A stretch of DNA of 64,000 nucleotides from Euglena gracilis (taxonomy: Eukaryota > Euglenida > Euglenophyceae > Euglenales): assembly GCA_039621445.1 (NCBI GenBank), contig CP154956.1:53153540-53217539 (forward strand), given 5' to 3'. A program made the position numbers and the translations under genes. The first letter of the stretch is position 1; the number at the start of each line of letters is the position of its first letter. The notes below the pieces were generated by a model, which searched no databases, had not been told where the DNA came from, and worked only from the letters and a program-made list of their open reading frames with translations. Shown in pieces: positions 54,301 to 62,086 of this stretch.

Positions 54301-57300
54301 CAAACTACATTTAGCATGAACTCAGGCCCAATCTGAGCCCTAACCCTGGCACTACTCTAAACATAAGTGTAGCCCTGACCCACTTCCAAATTCACCCCAA
54401 TCATAACTTGAACAGAGCCATCAAACACGCTTCAGCACACCATAAATGTTCGAGCAATCGTGCGATGCCACCTGGGAATCGGGGAACGATCCCATTTGTG
54501 TGGGAAAGGAGGGCACAACAACCCTCCCTATAACAATTGGGCCTCAAGGGGGGGGGATGGGCTTCCCCCCAAAAAACTCAAAATGGAAGACTGTATAATC
54601 ACCGATTGCAAAAAAAAATCAGTGGAAAGGGAAAAAAACTGTCAAAAAAGGTTCAAAAAAATGCAAGTGCAGATACCCCCCTGGCTGAAGCGACGCCATA
54701 GTCGGGGAAGGCAATATTTCACCAGTTCGAAATTGATGACCCAAATATCAGCAGAGTCCAGCCGTGCATGGCAAGGTCAAGGTTCTGACCACATCGTTGT
54801 CTTGCATCCTTTCCAATGAACAAGATAATACTCAAGCTCTTTACAAAGGCAGGGTTGGGCTAGGCTGGAAAAACATTCTGTTGGGCATTTCCCCAAAGGC
54901 GAAGGTCAAATCTCACAAAAAAGACCTTGCCAACCCAAAGAAGGATGGGAATATTCTTGGACATCGTCGTTGATTCCTACACCTTCTTAATGACACTGCT
55001 CAATCAAACAGAGTCTTGCTGGTTTCCAACATCAAAATCAAAAAATCCAGGTGACAAAGGCCAGCAGCATTCCCATTCCATAAGTTCCCCCCCAGGAACC
55101 CCCCAGACCGCCCAAAAGGACCCCTCTCCTCGGGACTCACTCAAAGGTGGCACTCTGGGCTCCACTGGAGGAGGGGGGGGCTACCTACGGACCCTCAAAA
55201 TATCATCATTTATATGTCTGTGACGTGTTTGTGTGTGCATTTTAGGCTCTTTGCGTTGAGTACTGCCCCCGGAGTACCCCAGGAACCCCCCAGGACTGGC
55301 AGTCCTGTGGGAGAATTGGAAAAAATGCAAAGAGAAAATTGGAAATGAAATGGAAAAAATGGAAAAAATATAAATGAACTTAAAAGCAAAAAAAATCCAA
55401 AAAAAATAATTGAAATAAAAAATCAATAGGGAACTTGTTTTGAATGTCTTGAATGTTTGTTTGTCTTGAATGTTGTGAAGCTGGCAAGAGGTAATCGAAT
55501 GCGCAAAATAAAAAACATACCACTCGTTGCAGAAATGAGAAAACAACACCCAATGGACTCATATCCCACTGACGAGGGGGAGGGTCGTTGGACAAGCCCA
55601 ATAAAACCCAGCCCATTGAAGGGAGACTGTGTTCCAAATCACAAGATTGCAGCAAGTGATGGTTGGAGCCCTGTTTGACCTTCCACAATTGAAACCGTAG
55701 CATCTGGTGTCCATCGGTCGGCTTCTCTCTGCCAGTTGATCTTGAGCGAGGCGGGGCAAATGACTAACGCTGGGTAGGCCTCTGGCAGGCTGTCTCTCTG
55801 GTGCTTTTGCGGCAGGCTTCGAGGTCGCTGGCTTCATACAATGCAAAGAGAAAAAGAGTCGTTGGAAAACCTGGTCATTTTAGGGAGATGAAACTGCAAC
55901 GTTTTTGCGCATTTTTGTATCTGGCACATAAATCATTCCGAGTCACACATCCCCTCATCATTTCTTCATGCAGCTGCAGAGTCATGGCACAAAGTGGGGC
56001 CCCCTCACCCCCCCCTCACCCCCCCTCACCCACCCCTCACCCTGGGTGAGGGGGCCCCACTTTGTGCCATATGTGCAGCTGCAACTTCTGCCACGTGGTG
56101 GTTGATGGCCCAAATGCACGCCATTTTGCGGCCTGCAAGCTGCCAAAAAAACACGTCTTTTTCTCAATCAAGGAAAATATTAGCTTTGGCTGGGGCGCTT
56201 CTCTGGGGTGGTGGCAACCATCAGGCTTCTTTTTAAGACCCCTGGGGGGGGGAGGGAGGAGCCGCCCCCCCCCACCCAGGGTGGCGCGGGACCCCCCCCG
56301 GGGGGGGGGGGGGGGGGGGTCGGGGACCCCCCCAAAATCGGGCCCGCTAAAGGCAATTTTCAAAAATTTTCGGCTCTTCGCGCCGAAAAGGTATACCCAG
56401 CGCCTCCGGCGCGGGACCCCCCCCCCCCCGGAGGGGGCCGGCCCGGACCCACCCACCCACCCCCCCTCCCCCCGGGGGGGGGGGGGGGGGGGCAGGGGAC
56501 TTAAAAAGAAGCCTGGCAACCATGGTCGGCCCGACCAGGTCGGCCGACTGCAGGGGGTCGATATTGACCCCCAGAAGTCAACATCCCAAATTTTTGTCTC
56601 CCTCAAAAAGATTTGGGGTGAATTTATGAGGTTATTGGAATAGGGTTGGGGTTAAGATTTTATACCCAACAGTTGAGCTTCCCTGCTCATTGTTGCTATG
56701 TTTGCCTATACAGGGTACACAGCGAACCCAAGGGGGGGAGGGGGGTCCCCCCACCCACCCAGGGGCAAAGCTGTACGGGAAGGCCAAAGGAAAATTCCCT
56801 TGGCACCAAAGGCAACAAAAAAAGCTTTGACGTAAAAATCGGCTGCCCCGGAAATACAGGAAGGCCTGGTGGGGGGGGTCGGACTCCCCGGCCAACGAGG
56901 ATCACAGGATGGGGGTGGGGGGGGGGGTCGAACCCCCCCCCACCCGGGGCCAAATTTGGGGCTGTCATATGTTGCAATCAACGCCCCAGGGAAGCCAATG
57001 AGCCTGAAAAAAAGCTGATTTGCATTGCCCGAAAAACAAATAATTTGATTTCAGTTCTCTCCTGATCATGCCGGGAGGGGGGGGGATCAGATTATGATCG
57101 AAGCATCCCAAATTCCAGAGAAAGAGGCTGCTTCCTGCAAGTCGCAAAGCCATCAATGCTTGTACCGTCTTCCCCAAGCCCATCTCATCGGCAATGAAAG
57201 AGCGGCGTGTTCGCAGTGCGTAATCACACCACACACTATGTTTTTGCCAATGCCACTCATATTCTATTTTTCTTGACCCCCATGGTCAAGTTTCTTTTTA

Positions 57301-58831
57301 AGACCCTGGGGGGGTTCTCCCCAGGGGTCTTTTTAAGGGTTGGCATCCACCCACCCAGGCCCCCCCAGGGGAGGGGAGGGGGTCCCGGGGACCCACCCAC
57401 TTTTGCCCGAAAATGGCCAAAAAAAGGCTAAAAGTAGCACCTTTTTTCAAAATTTTCGGCGCCAAAAAAAAAGATATACCCACCAGTCCCTACCCCCACC
57501 CTCCCGGGGGGAGGGGGTCCAAGGGACCCACCCACCCTCCCCTCCCCCCCTGGGGGAGGGGGGTCCAAGACTAAAAAAAAACCCAGTTCTCCCTCACCCA
57601 CCCAGTCCGGCGCCGGACCCCCCCCAAACTGGGCAGTCTCAGGACATTTCCCAACAAATGCAGTGCTTCGCACCAAAACCCACACCCGGGCCCCGCGTGT
57701 GGGTTTTGGCCCAGGGGGTCCGGCCCCAAACCCACCCACCCCACCCGGGGGGTTTCTGAGTTGAAAAGCAGCCTCCCAGGGGTCAAGGGGCAAACCTTTC
57801 CCCCCTGCTGGACAGTAGCATGGTAACCAGTTTTGTGCCCAGCACAAAGCACCGAGTGGATAGAGCTGGAGATTTGGGCTGGCCAGAAATTTTGGCGGGC
57901 TAGCTAGCACCCCCATCGACCAATTGCCCAAAAAATGGCTTGCAAAAATAGAGCTTTGAAAGAAATGAGATTCTGACAACCCCCAAAACAAAAAAAAGGC
58001 CCCAAAACACCATTTTGGATATTTTTGAAAACTTTTTCAAATTTTTTTGATATTGGTGCTTGCGCCAAAATTTTTCGGCGGAACCCATCAAAAAGGGGCT
58101 GGCTAGCCGGGCTACCAGCAGCACCCTTCCACTGCGGCTGGGCTGGGTCAAATTCTGGGCTGGCTGCAGCAGCCCCCTCCCCTGCAAAACCTTAAAGAGG
58201 TGCATGCCCCGGACGTCCCCAGAGCCAACTTAAACTGGGCACCTGCCTTAAATCAAATTCTCTCCTTAGCACAATCAATGCCCTTTCCACCAAGGGCCTT
58301 CTTGAGGACCCCCCCAGGCCCTGCGGGCCAGCTGGAAAAAGGTACTGGTTGTCAAAAAGGTGCTGGCTGGACAGCCTCTCCCCAGGGGGCCAGGGGGCCA
58401 AAAGGGGCCAGGGGGAGGGGGTCCGGCCAGCTGGCAGCTGGACCCGGTGGGTACCCCGAAACAGGCAGAAAAGCCCAAATCCAGCCAGGTCAGCATTTAT
58501 CAGCCAAAGCTTTGAGGTGAAGCCAAAAAAACACTCCAAAAGGCCATTTTCGGTCCCCTTTTCTCAAAAAGTTTCGGCTCTTTTGCGCTGAAATTCCAGC
58601 CCAGCTTAGCCAGGCTGCAGGCCCCCCGGGGTCTGCCGTCCGGCAGGGAGCTACTGGCGCTGGCTTGCTGGACCCTCTGGCTTAAGAAAACTCCAGCTTT
58701 CCACATAGAAACTGCAGGTTTGGAATCAGGGAAACCATGGCATGGAAACATAGTCTGGTCTATGCCAGCCTTTTGGAATGCCAGTAGGTTTCTTTCTGAA
58801 ACATCTGGCTTCATACCAGAGGCGGGCGGCA
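42184..58831 (-). CDS. SNF2-family ATPase, SMARCAL1/ZRANB3-like (split gene, 5' end not found)
   Basis: At least twelve minus-strand exons encode SNF2 motifs in order: LLAFQKAGID; ADEMGLGKT (motif I, Walker A); LVICPASLKINW (Ia); WVINFELV; GLIVDESH (II); LLLSGTPMPSRPKEL (III); CFLRRTKDGVLPQLP; LVVFAWHRDTV (IV); ILAAGYGITLTAASDA (V); QAE…DRLHRIG (VI); and TIDEYMFSLLQKK. The SGTPxxxRPxEL block and compact spacing point to the SMARCAL1/ZRANB3 group, nuclear ATPases that reanneal DNA at stalled forks. No HARP, NZF or HNH module was found. Exon ends were set by motif spacing and reading frame. The coding parts are GC-rich and the introns are not. N-terminal exons are missing or lie beyond 58,831. 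It could be a pseudogene if the unusual introns are not spliced. Confidence 0.82.
42340..42597 (-). other. SNF2 intron, candidate nonconventional
   Basis: Begins CCACAG and ends CTGAAAAT (minus strand), phase 0. Joins VDTAVDGD to VYPEFGLTVDEI. Confidence 0.45.
42598..42702 (-). CDS. SNF2 exon: C-terminal TIDE block
   Basis: 105 nt, encoding HILTSNTIDEYMFSLLQKK and AVVDTAVDGD. It matches the T-(I/V)-D-E/D-x-(I/L/M)-(W/F)-x6-K segment that closes the SNF2 core. If unspliced, the frame would run to a stop at 42,502 instead. Confidence 0.78.
42703..44012 (-). other. SNF2 intron, ends nearly fit the nonconventional pattern
   Basis: Best junction GGGCAG … CTGTCGA (minus strand; CAG at +4, CTG at -7), phase 0, giving HRIGALCPHILTS. 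The GQ of the usual HRIGQ is not retained, so a small exon may be missing. It contains the element 43,371-43,800. Confidence 0.4.
43371..43800. mobile_element. Inverted-repeat element with TTGCTTAAG ends
   Basis: Ends AGCTTTTGCTTAAGG (43,371) and CCCTTAAGCAAAAGCCT (to 43,800) are inverted repeats. The interior has C- and G-runs, a CTAGCTAG motif and a TTCGCGCCGG core related to the other elements. No gene. No clear target duplication. Confidence 0.6.
44013..44040 (-). CDS. SNF2 microexon: motif VI (HRIG)
   Basis: About 28 nt, encoding DGDRLHRI with G supplied at the next junction. HRIG is the core of helicase motif VI. It may extend further: the frame stays open to 43,845, but that extension does not resemble SNF2 proteins. 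Confidence 0.6.
44041..44938 (-). other. SNF2 intron, ends partly fit the nonconventional pattern
   Basis: Begins GGACAG (CAG at +4) and ends ATGCACAG (ATG rather than CTG at -8, and AG at the end), phase 2. It contains a G/C-run element at about 44,160-44,480 with an AGGCTTTTTAAGACC-type end. Confidence 0.4.
44939..45162 (-). CDS. SNF2 exon: motif V and start of motif VI
   Basis: 224 nt, encoding ITGDTLCAARQLRVDAFQ, TRVIVCNILAAGYGITLTA, ALVVELPWTPAAMHQAE. It matches the I-D-G-T, LL-x3-AG-x-G-x-N/T-L and W-x-P-x6-QAEDR blocks of SNF2 proteins. Confidence 0.87.
45163..46341 (-). other. SNF2 intron, conventional GT-AG
   Basis: Begins GTGAGT and ends GGAAAG (minus strand), phase 0. Contains C/G-run DNA at about 45,690-45,850 and a small GGCATACA repeat at about 46,000-46,030. 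Confidence 0.6.
46342..46558 (-). CDS. SNF2 exon: motif IV, start of second helicase lobe
   Basis: 217 nt, encoding LGELRQLAAEAKVDAVIEW, RPRKLVVFAWHRDTVARI and ADAHRDKG. The downstream edge is GTGAGT, a consensus GT donor. The plus-strand frames over this interval are shadows. Confidence 0.85.
46559..50653 (-). other. SNF2 intron of about 4.1 kb, candidate nonconventional
   Basis: Begins TGGCAG and ends CTGACGCT (minus strand), phase 2. It contains the inverted-repeat element 46,993-47,270. Short coding-like minus-strand stretches (for example CRWDCLQRFRKFLKDQRL near 49,010-49,060 and TNWARVVDKVSSTLQGM near 49,150-49,205) do not match SNF2. The rest is AT-rich, with nothing recognised. Confidence 0.5.
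46993..47270. mobile_element. G/C-run inverted-repeat element with 9-bp target duplication
   Basis: Ends AGGCTTCTTTTTAAGACCCC and AAAAAAAAAGCCT. Flanked by GTTGGAACC at 46,984-46,992 and 47,271-47,279. The core contains TTTTCGGCGCTTTGCGCCGA. Same family as 56,223-56,514. Non-coding. Confidence 0.78.
50654..50771 (-). CDS. SNF2 exon: LRR-K block between the two helicase lobes
   Basis: 118 nt, encoding GLNLEELNEKLRSSCFLRR and TKDGVLPQLPQKECVV, the conserved (M/C)LRRxKxDVLxxLPxK segment. Confidence 0.82.
50772..52866 (-). other. SNF2 intron, candidate nonconventional
   Basis: Begins TTTCAG and ends CTGCTCTC (minus strand), phase 1, giving YATSQGLNLEEL. It contains the G-run element at 51,425-51,830 and another C/G-run patch at 52,360-52,470. 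A coding-looking stretch near 52,200-52,320 (RAVIGGKLVAFMDYHG) has no SNF2 match and was not used. Confidence 0.55.
51425..51830. mobile_element. G-run element with TTATAAGTGGGGG ends
   Basis: The left end CCCCCCCACTTATAA and right end TTATAAGTGGGGGGGG are inverted repeats. CTGGTTTGGTTGGTCGGCC (51,467) recurs at about 51,730. The right part is a run of GGGGGGGTTATAAGT-like units. Non-coding. Confidence 0.5.
52867..53104 (-). CDS. SNF2 exon: motif III
   Basis: 238 nt, encoding TPVTVAVAKLAAQIHGG, HLVLLLSGTPMPSRPKELV and QLKILGRLEQVF, then RQQFLDRYATS. The SGTP-x3-RP-x-EL string is typical of the SMARCAL1/ZRANB3 group. Confidence 0.85.
53105..53496 (-). other. SNF2 intron, candidate nonconventional
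   Basis: Begins GACCAG (or GCCCAG) and ends CTGCACAA (minus strand), joining in phase 0. It contains a GATTGATTGACT microsatellite at about 53,182-53,225. Confidence 0.55.
53497..53542 (-). CDS. SNF2 exon: motif II (DESH box)
   Basis: 46-55 nt, encoding MAFKGLIVDESHRVK. DESH is the Walker B box. Two CAG-marked downstream edges (53,497 or 53,488) keep phase 0; the shorter gives the more usual spacing. Confidence 0.75.
53543..54690 (-). other. SNF2 intron, candidate nonconventional
   Basis: Begins CTTCAG and ends CTGATGCA (minus strand). It joins in phase 2 to give LWRRMAFKGLIVDESH. It contains the inverted-repeat element 53,577-53,732, flanked by a 10-bp duplication, only 35 bp from its 3' end. 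Confidence 0.6.
53577..53732. mobile_element. Short inverted-repeat element with 10-bp target duplication
   Basis: Ends AGGCTTCTTTTAAGACC and CTTAAAAAGAAGCCT. Flanked by perfect GATTCTACCC at 53,567-53,576 and 53,733-53,742. 156 bp, the shortest member of the family here. Non-coding. Confidence 0.82.
54691..54754 (-). CDS. SNF2 exon: INF/INYD block
   Basis: About 64 nt, encoding ADIWVINFELVKYCLPRLWR, the block that reads I(I/V)NYDLL in relatives between motifs Ia and II. No AG acceptor precedes it. Confidence 0.65.
54755..55676 (-). other. SNF2 intron, junction unresolved
   Basis: The best frame-keeping choice is AAACAG … CTGGACT, which has CAG at +4 but CTG at -7. An additional small exon may lie inside, because the spacing between motif Ia and the INF block is short for the family. 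Otherwise AT-rich, with nothing else recognised. Confidence 0.35.
55677..55780 (-). CDS. SNF2 exon: motif Ia
   Basis: About 104 nt, encoding AYPALVICPASLKINW, QREADRW and TVSIVEG, a close match to the SNF2 motif Ia region. The downstream edge is uncertain by a few bases. Confidence 0.82.
55984..56070. repeat. Perfect 27-bp inverted repeat (hairpin)
   Basis: Arms 55,984-56,010 and 56,044-56,070 (ATGGCACAAAGTGGGGCCCC… and its exact complement) surround a 33-nt loop of TCACCCCC units. TGCAGCTGCA flanks both sides, at about 55,970 and 56,074, like a target duplication. Confidence 0.75.
56223..56514. mobile_element. G/C-run inverted-repeat element with 9-bp target duplication
   Basis: Ends AGGCTTCTTTTTAAGACCCC and TTAAAAAGAAGCCT. 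Flanked by GGCAACCAT at 56,213-56,221 and 56,515-56,523. The core TTTTCGGCTCTTCGCGCCGA and following GTATACCCAGCGCCTC nearly match 46,993-47,270. Confidence 0.8.
57134..57235 (-). CDS. SNF2 exon: motif I (Walker A)
   Basis: 102 nt, encoding YALRTRRSFIADEMGLGKT and QALMALRLA. The Walker A Lys-Thr are present. There is no GT within about 60 nt of the point where family homology ends. The junction to the next exon works in frame at GCAGG|AAGCAG. Confidence 0.82.
57291..57776. mobile_element. Composite of G/C-run inverted-repeat elements
   Basis: Starts TTTCTTTTTAAGACCCTGGG and has an inner end AGACTAAAAAAAAACCC at about 57,569-57,583. It then continues with a second related unit ending TTGAAAAGCAGCCT (about 57,763-57,776). 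The AAAATTTTCGGCGCC core and GATATACCCA are shared with the other members. Boundaries approximate. Confidence 0.5.
57890..58690. repeat. C-rich repeats with GCTAGC/CTGGC motifs
   Basis: Two or more diverged elements related to 43,371-43,800, with GGCTAGCTAGCACCCCC, GGCTGGCTAGCCGGGC and a TTGCGCCAAAATTTTTCGGC core near 58,060 and again near 58,565. Ends not resolved. Confidence 0.35.
58750..58831 (-). CDS. SNF2 exon: Q-motif-like region
   Basis: 82 nt, encoding SERNLLAFQKAGIDQT, which lines up with the FQ-x-x-G segment just before motif I. The 3' boundary GTTTCC and next acceptor ATAG fit a conventional GT-AG intron with matching phase 2. The 5' boundary CAG|TG is a guess. Confidence 0.6.
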
Positions 58832-60200
58832 CTGAATTCCATCAAATGTTTTTGGCTCTCCCCGTGGAACACACCACGACAATATTTGGCCATGTTGAAA
58901 TCTTGACCCTCTGAATGACTGGAGGGTGTACCATCAAAAAGAGGGCTCATTTGGTCTTTGGTTCAGACTGGATAAAAAAGAAGAGTTGCTGCAGGTGATT
59001 ACTTCTGGAGAAGAAATTCATTGATGTGGCGCATGAAATGTTAAATAAAAAAAACAACTAAAAATAATGGCCAAAAAATGACCTTTGATGGGGACGGCAA
59101 AGCTGGTCGGGCGAAGAAACAAAACTCCTTGAAAAATTTGTGCACTGCGCGAGGGCAGGCTGGAGTTAATGCACTTCTGGGGATCTCAGTGGAACAAAAA
59201 ATAAAGCAAAAAAAACATTGTGAACCACAAAAAAAGACAGCAAACACAAAAGTTGTCAACAATTGGCAAACAGAAAAACCACGTAGAAAAAAACATCTTT
59301 GTTTTGACCACCCTGAACCATAGAGCATAAAATTCAATCCTCCCTCCATAAATAATCCTCTCTCCAAAAAATCCTGGTCTCAGGTCTGTGGCAAAAAAAA
59401 AAATCAAACCAAACTGTGTTGCACAAAAAATGGGAAATCCCTTGGATTTGAATTAGATCTCATTTGATGTGTTACAATGATGAATCTACCTCACAGTTCT
59501 CAGGGTGGTTTTAGATTGCTACGGCGTTTTTTGGACTCCTCGCATGCATGGAGTCATGCAGGTCAAGTTTTGAGAATTACCACGAAAGCAAGGGGGAAAA
59601 CATCAAAAATATTTGGCAAGTCAGCTTGGTGCAAAATACTTGGCAAGGGGGTCTGGCTGGGGGGGGGGGGAAGCATGGCGAGGGGCTCAGTGAGTGCGGG
59701 ACGGATGAGCCGACCCCCCCCCTTTGTACATTGGCGTGCACCATGGGTTTCGGGCTATGCGGGAAAAAAAAGAAACCTTCATGGGAGCAGTCGCTGCCCA
59801 GCTGGAAAATCCAGGCTGTGGACGGCCGCCTCCCGGTCCTCTGCAATTTCCTTCGCCGTCGACGCGGCCAACAGTGTCGGCCCCACCTCCGCTGTCAGAC
59901 CTTTGCCTCTGGGCTCGCATCCGAAGGGAAGAGGCAGGGGCCTGTCGCCTGCCACTGCGCTTCGGTGGGGGCTGCGCACAAGGCCTTTGGGTGGACGTGT
60001 GGCGCAGTGCCAGGTGGGCAGCGACGGCAGGCGGTGGCCACCACAATTCAACCAGATGGGGCCGACCCTTTTGCCAGACGAGAGAAAAATGGAAATATGG
60101 GTAATGCACCTGCTTCTTTGAGAATGGCAGGAGGCAAACGTTGAATGCGAAAGACAAAGGGAACGCTGGTGTGCAAGAAAAGGGTGTCACTTACGTTTTA
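58832..60200. other. Upstream of SNF2 exons
   Basis: Apart from the weak candidate exon at 59,779-60,051, this is mostly A-rich to 59,480 and mixed after that. Nothing else recognised. Confidence 0.3.
59779..60051 (-). CDS. Possible upstream exon region (weak)
   Basis: The minus-strand frame contains GKGLTAEVGPTLLAASTAKE and IAEDREAAVHSLDF, is GC-rich and looks coding. It lies 0.95 kb upstream of the first certain SNF2 exon, so it could be part of that gene's N-terminus. I recognise no domain, and neighbouring frames are also open. Confidence 0.25.
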   Translation of the reverse strand: MNCGGHRLPSLPTWHCATRPPKGLVRSPHRSAVAGDRPLPLPFGCEPRGKGLTAEVGPTLLAASTAKEIAEDREAAVHSLDFPAGQRLLP

Positions 60201-62030
60201 ATGGTGCGGCCGAGCACCGTAAATAACTGAATGCCAGTCGCACTGCAAGAGGCCTCCAAGGCAAGTTGCAACTCTTCCCGTACCCCACCCCCCCTGCCCA
60301 CGACCAGGCTCCTACAACCCCCGATTAGATAAGGGGTGAGTGCAACCAGGGGGTAGTCATAATTTAGGGGTGGTCGTTGGGTGGGGGGGTAGTTCTAAAT
60401 TTCCAAAAAAATAATTTCCGTTGGTGTCAAAAAATTTCGGGTGGGAGCTTCCATTTAAAAACGCGAAATTTGGTTGAACATCCATTGTTTGCAAGACAAA
60501 AAAAAGCAAAACCAGTGGAGCCTTGCAAAAAAGGTTTCAGCAAAGCCCTTCTTGCTTTTCCTCAAATTGGGTCTTACTTTTGGATGCGTTGCTGGAAGCA
60601 TTCAGGGGTCTAAATTTCGGGGGGCCATTGGGAGGTTCGGCGCGTCTGACGAGGACCCTCGGCCACCAGGGGGGGGGGTCCCCATTTTGCCGTGCCGAGG
60701 GGGTCAGTCCCCCGGGGGGGGGGGGTCCACCGTGGCGGACAGCCGGAATTTCCCAAAGGAAAATTCATTGATATGGTTCGGCATACCGTGCCGAGGAGGT
60801 TGCTGACCAGGGAGGGGGTCCCCATTTTGCCGTGCCGAGGGGGTCCGACCACCACGGGGGGGGGGGGGGGGGGGGGGGTTGCCGAACCTCCTTGAGCTGT
60901 TTTCAACTGACATGGGACCCTGGAATTTTGATTTTGAGATCCCAGGCAGAAAAAAAGCAGAGCGGAATTACATTTCGGTATTTTCCAAAGGCACCGAAAA
61001 AAAAATGGTTTGTCTGGTTAATTTTCCATTGGAAATAATAGCCATTTTCAATGGAAAACAGTTTTTAATGTTGGCCATTACTTGAGGTCCCCTCGTCGCA
61101 TATTTTAGGTTTATTGGCTGAGTATTTTTGGTCCTCCGTCCAGATACTTCAGGTCCACTGGCCGGCATTTTAGGTCCAGTGGTCTGTTGGCCATCAATAA
61201 CGCCATTAGCTGTTCCTGAACAACGGGACAAGGTGGATTGTTTGAATTCTTGCAAAAGCCATGTTTTGCACCATTTCTTCCTGTTGTGGTTTTATTCATT
61301 CCAACGTTTCTGTTTTGAAGTGGAAAATCAGAAGTCAAGGAGAAATGAAAGGGATGGAGCGGGTCACTGGGGGGGGGTATAGGGGGTTATGGGGGAAAAT
61401 GGAATTCTTGGGAATCAGCAACGGGGCTGCTCCCTGACACATTCTGGATTAAAAAAACAGCTCCTTCCTTGACAATTTGGGGTATTTTTCTTTGGAATGC
61501 CAATTTTATGAGGACCAGGCCCCAAAAGTTTAAAAAAAATTGGGATTTTCCCCCAAGCCCATCTTTCACTTAATGAAAATGTTTTATGTCGCAAGTGAGC
61601 CTTGGACACGTGATGGAAGGATGTACATTAAAAGAGAATTTCAAGCAACAACCTGGCGGTTCAGAGGTGCGAGAACTGATGGGCAGCTGCTGGGATGGTC
61701 GACATATGGCTCGTTGGCAAGGAACACATTCAAAAAGAACCCAAGCAATCCTTTGCACCAAAAACATCAAGGATTCCATAAAAATTAAAAAAAACTTGCA
61801 AACTGCATTTTTTTCCTTGAATGGGACAGGCACTGCAACAAGGATTTCATCTCACTAGGGGGTGGTTCGGGACACGGGGGGGGGGGGACGTGGGGGGGGA
61901 GCGGGGGGGGGGGACTGTGGCCCAAGTGCCCCACACGTTTTTTTCGGCTTCACCCAAACTTGTATGCAATTTTCCTTTGGTCGACCAAATGTGCCCGGCC
62001 AAAATCTGGGATGGGGGGGTGGGGGGGTGG
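60200..62030. other. Repeat-rich non-coding stretch
   Basis: Contains the G-run direct repeats at 60,670-60,870 and poly-G tracts at 61,365 and about 61,877-61,915. No coding-like frame or RNA gene seen. Confidence 0.35.
60670..60870. repeat. Direct repeats with G-runs
   Basis: TCCCCATTTTGCCGTGCCGA occurs at about 60,679 and again at about 60,820, each followed by GGGGGTC and a G-run. A related GCATACCGTGCCGAGGAGGT lies at about 60,781. Confidence 0.6.
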
Positions 62031-62086
62031 CAGCCCGAACCGGCGTTCTTAAACACAGTTTCATGCCCGAACCCGCGTTCTGAACA

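Larger units (their letters stand above)
55781..57133 (-). other. SNF2 intron, candidate nonconventional
   Basis: Begins AAGCAG and ends CTGCCAGA (minus strand). CAG at +4 to +6 can pair with CTG at -8 to -6. It splices in phase 2 to give LAGAYPALVICPAS. It contains an inverted-repeat element with target duplication (56,223-56,514) and a perfect 27-bp hairpin (55,984-56,070). Confidence 0.6.
57236..58749 (-). other. SNF2 intron, conventional GT-AG
   Basis: Starts GTTTCC and ends ACATAG (minus strand), joining in frame. It contains G/C-run inverted-repeat elements around 57,291-57,776 and the TAGC-containing, C-rich repeats at about 57,890-58,690. Confidence 0.5.
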
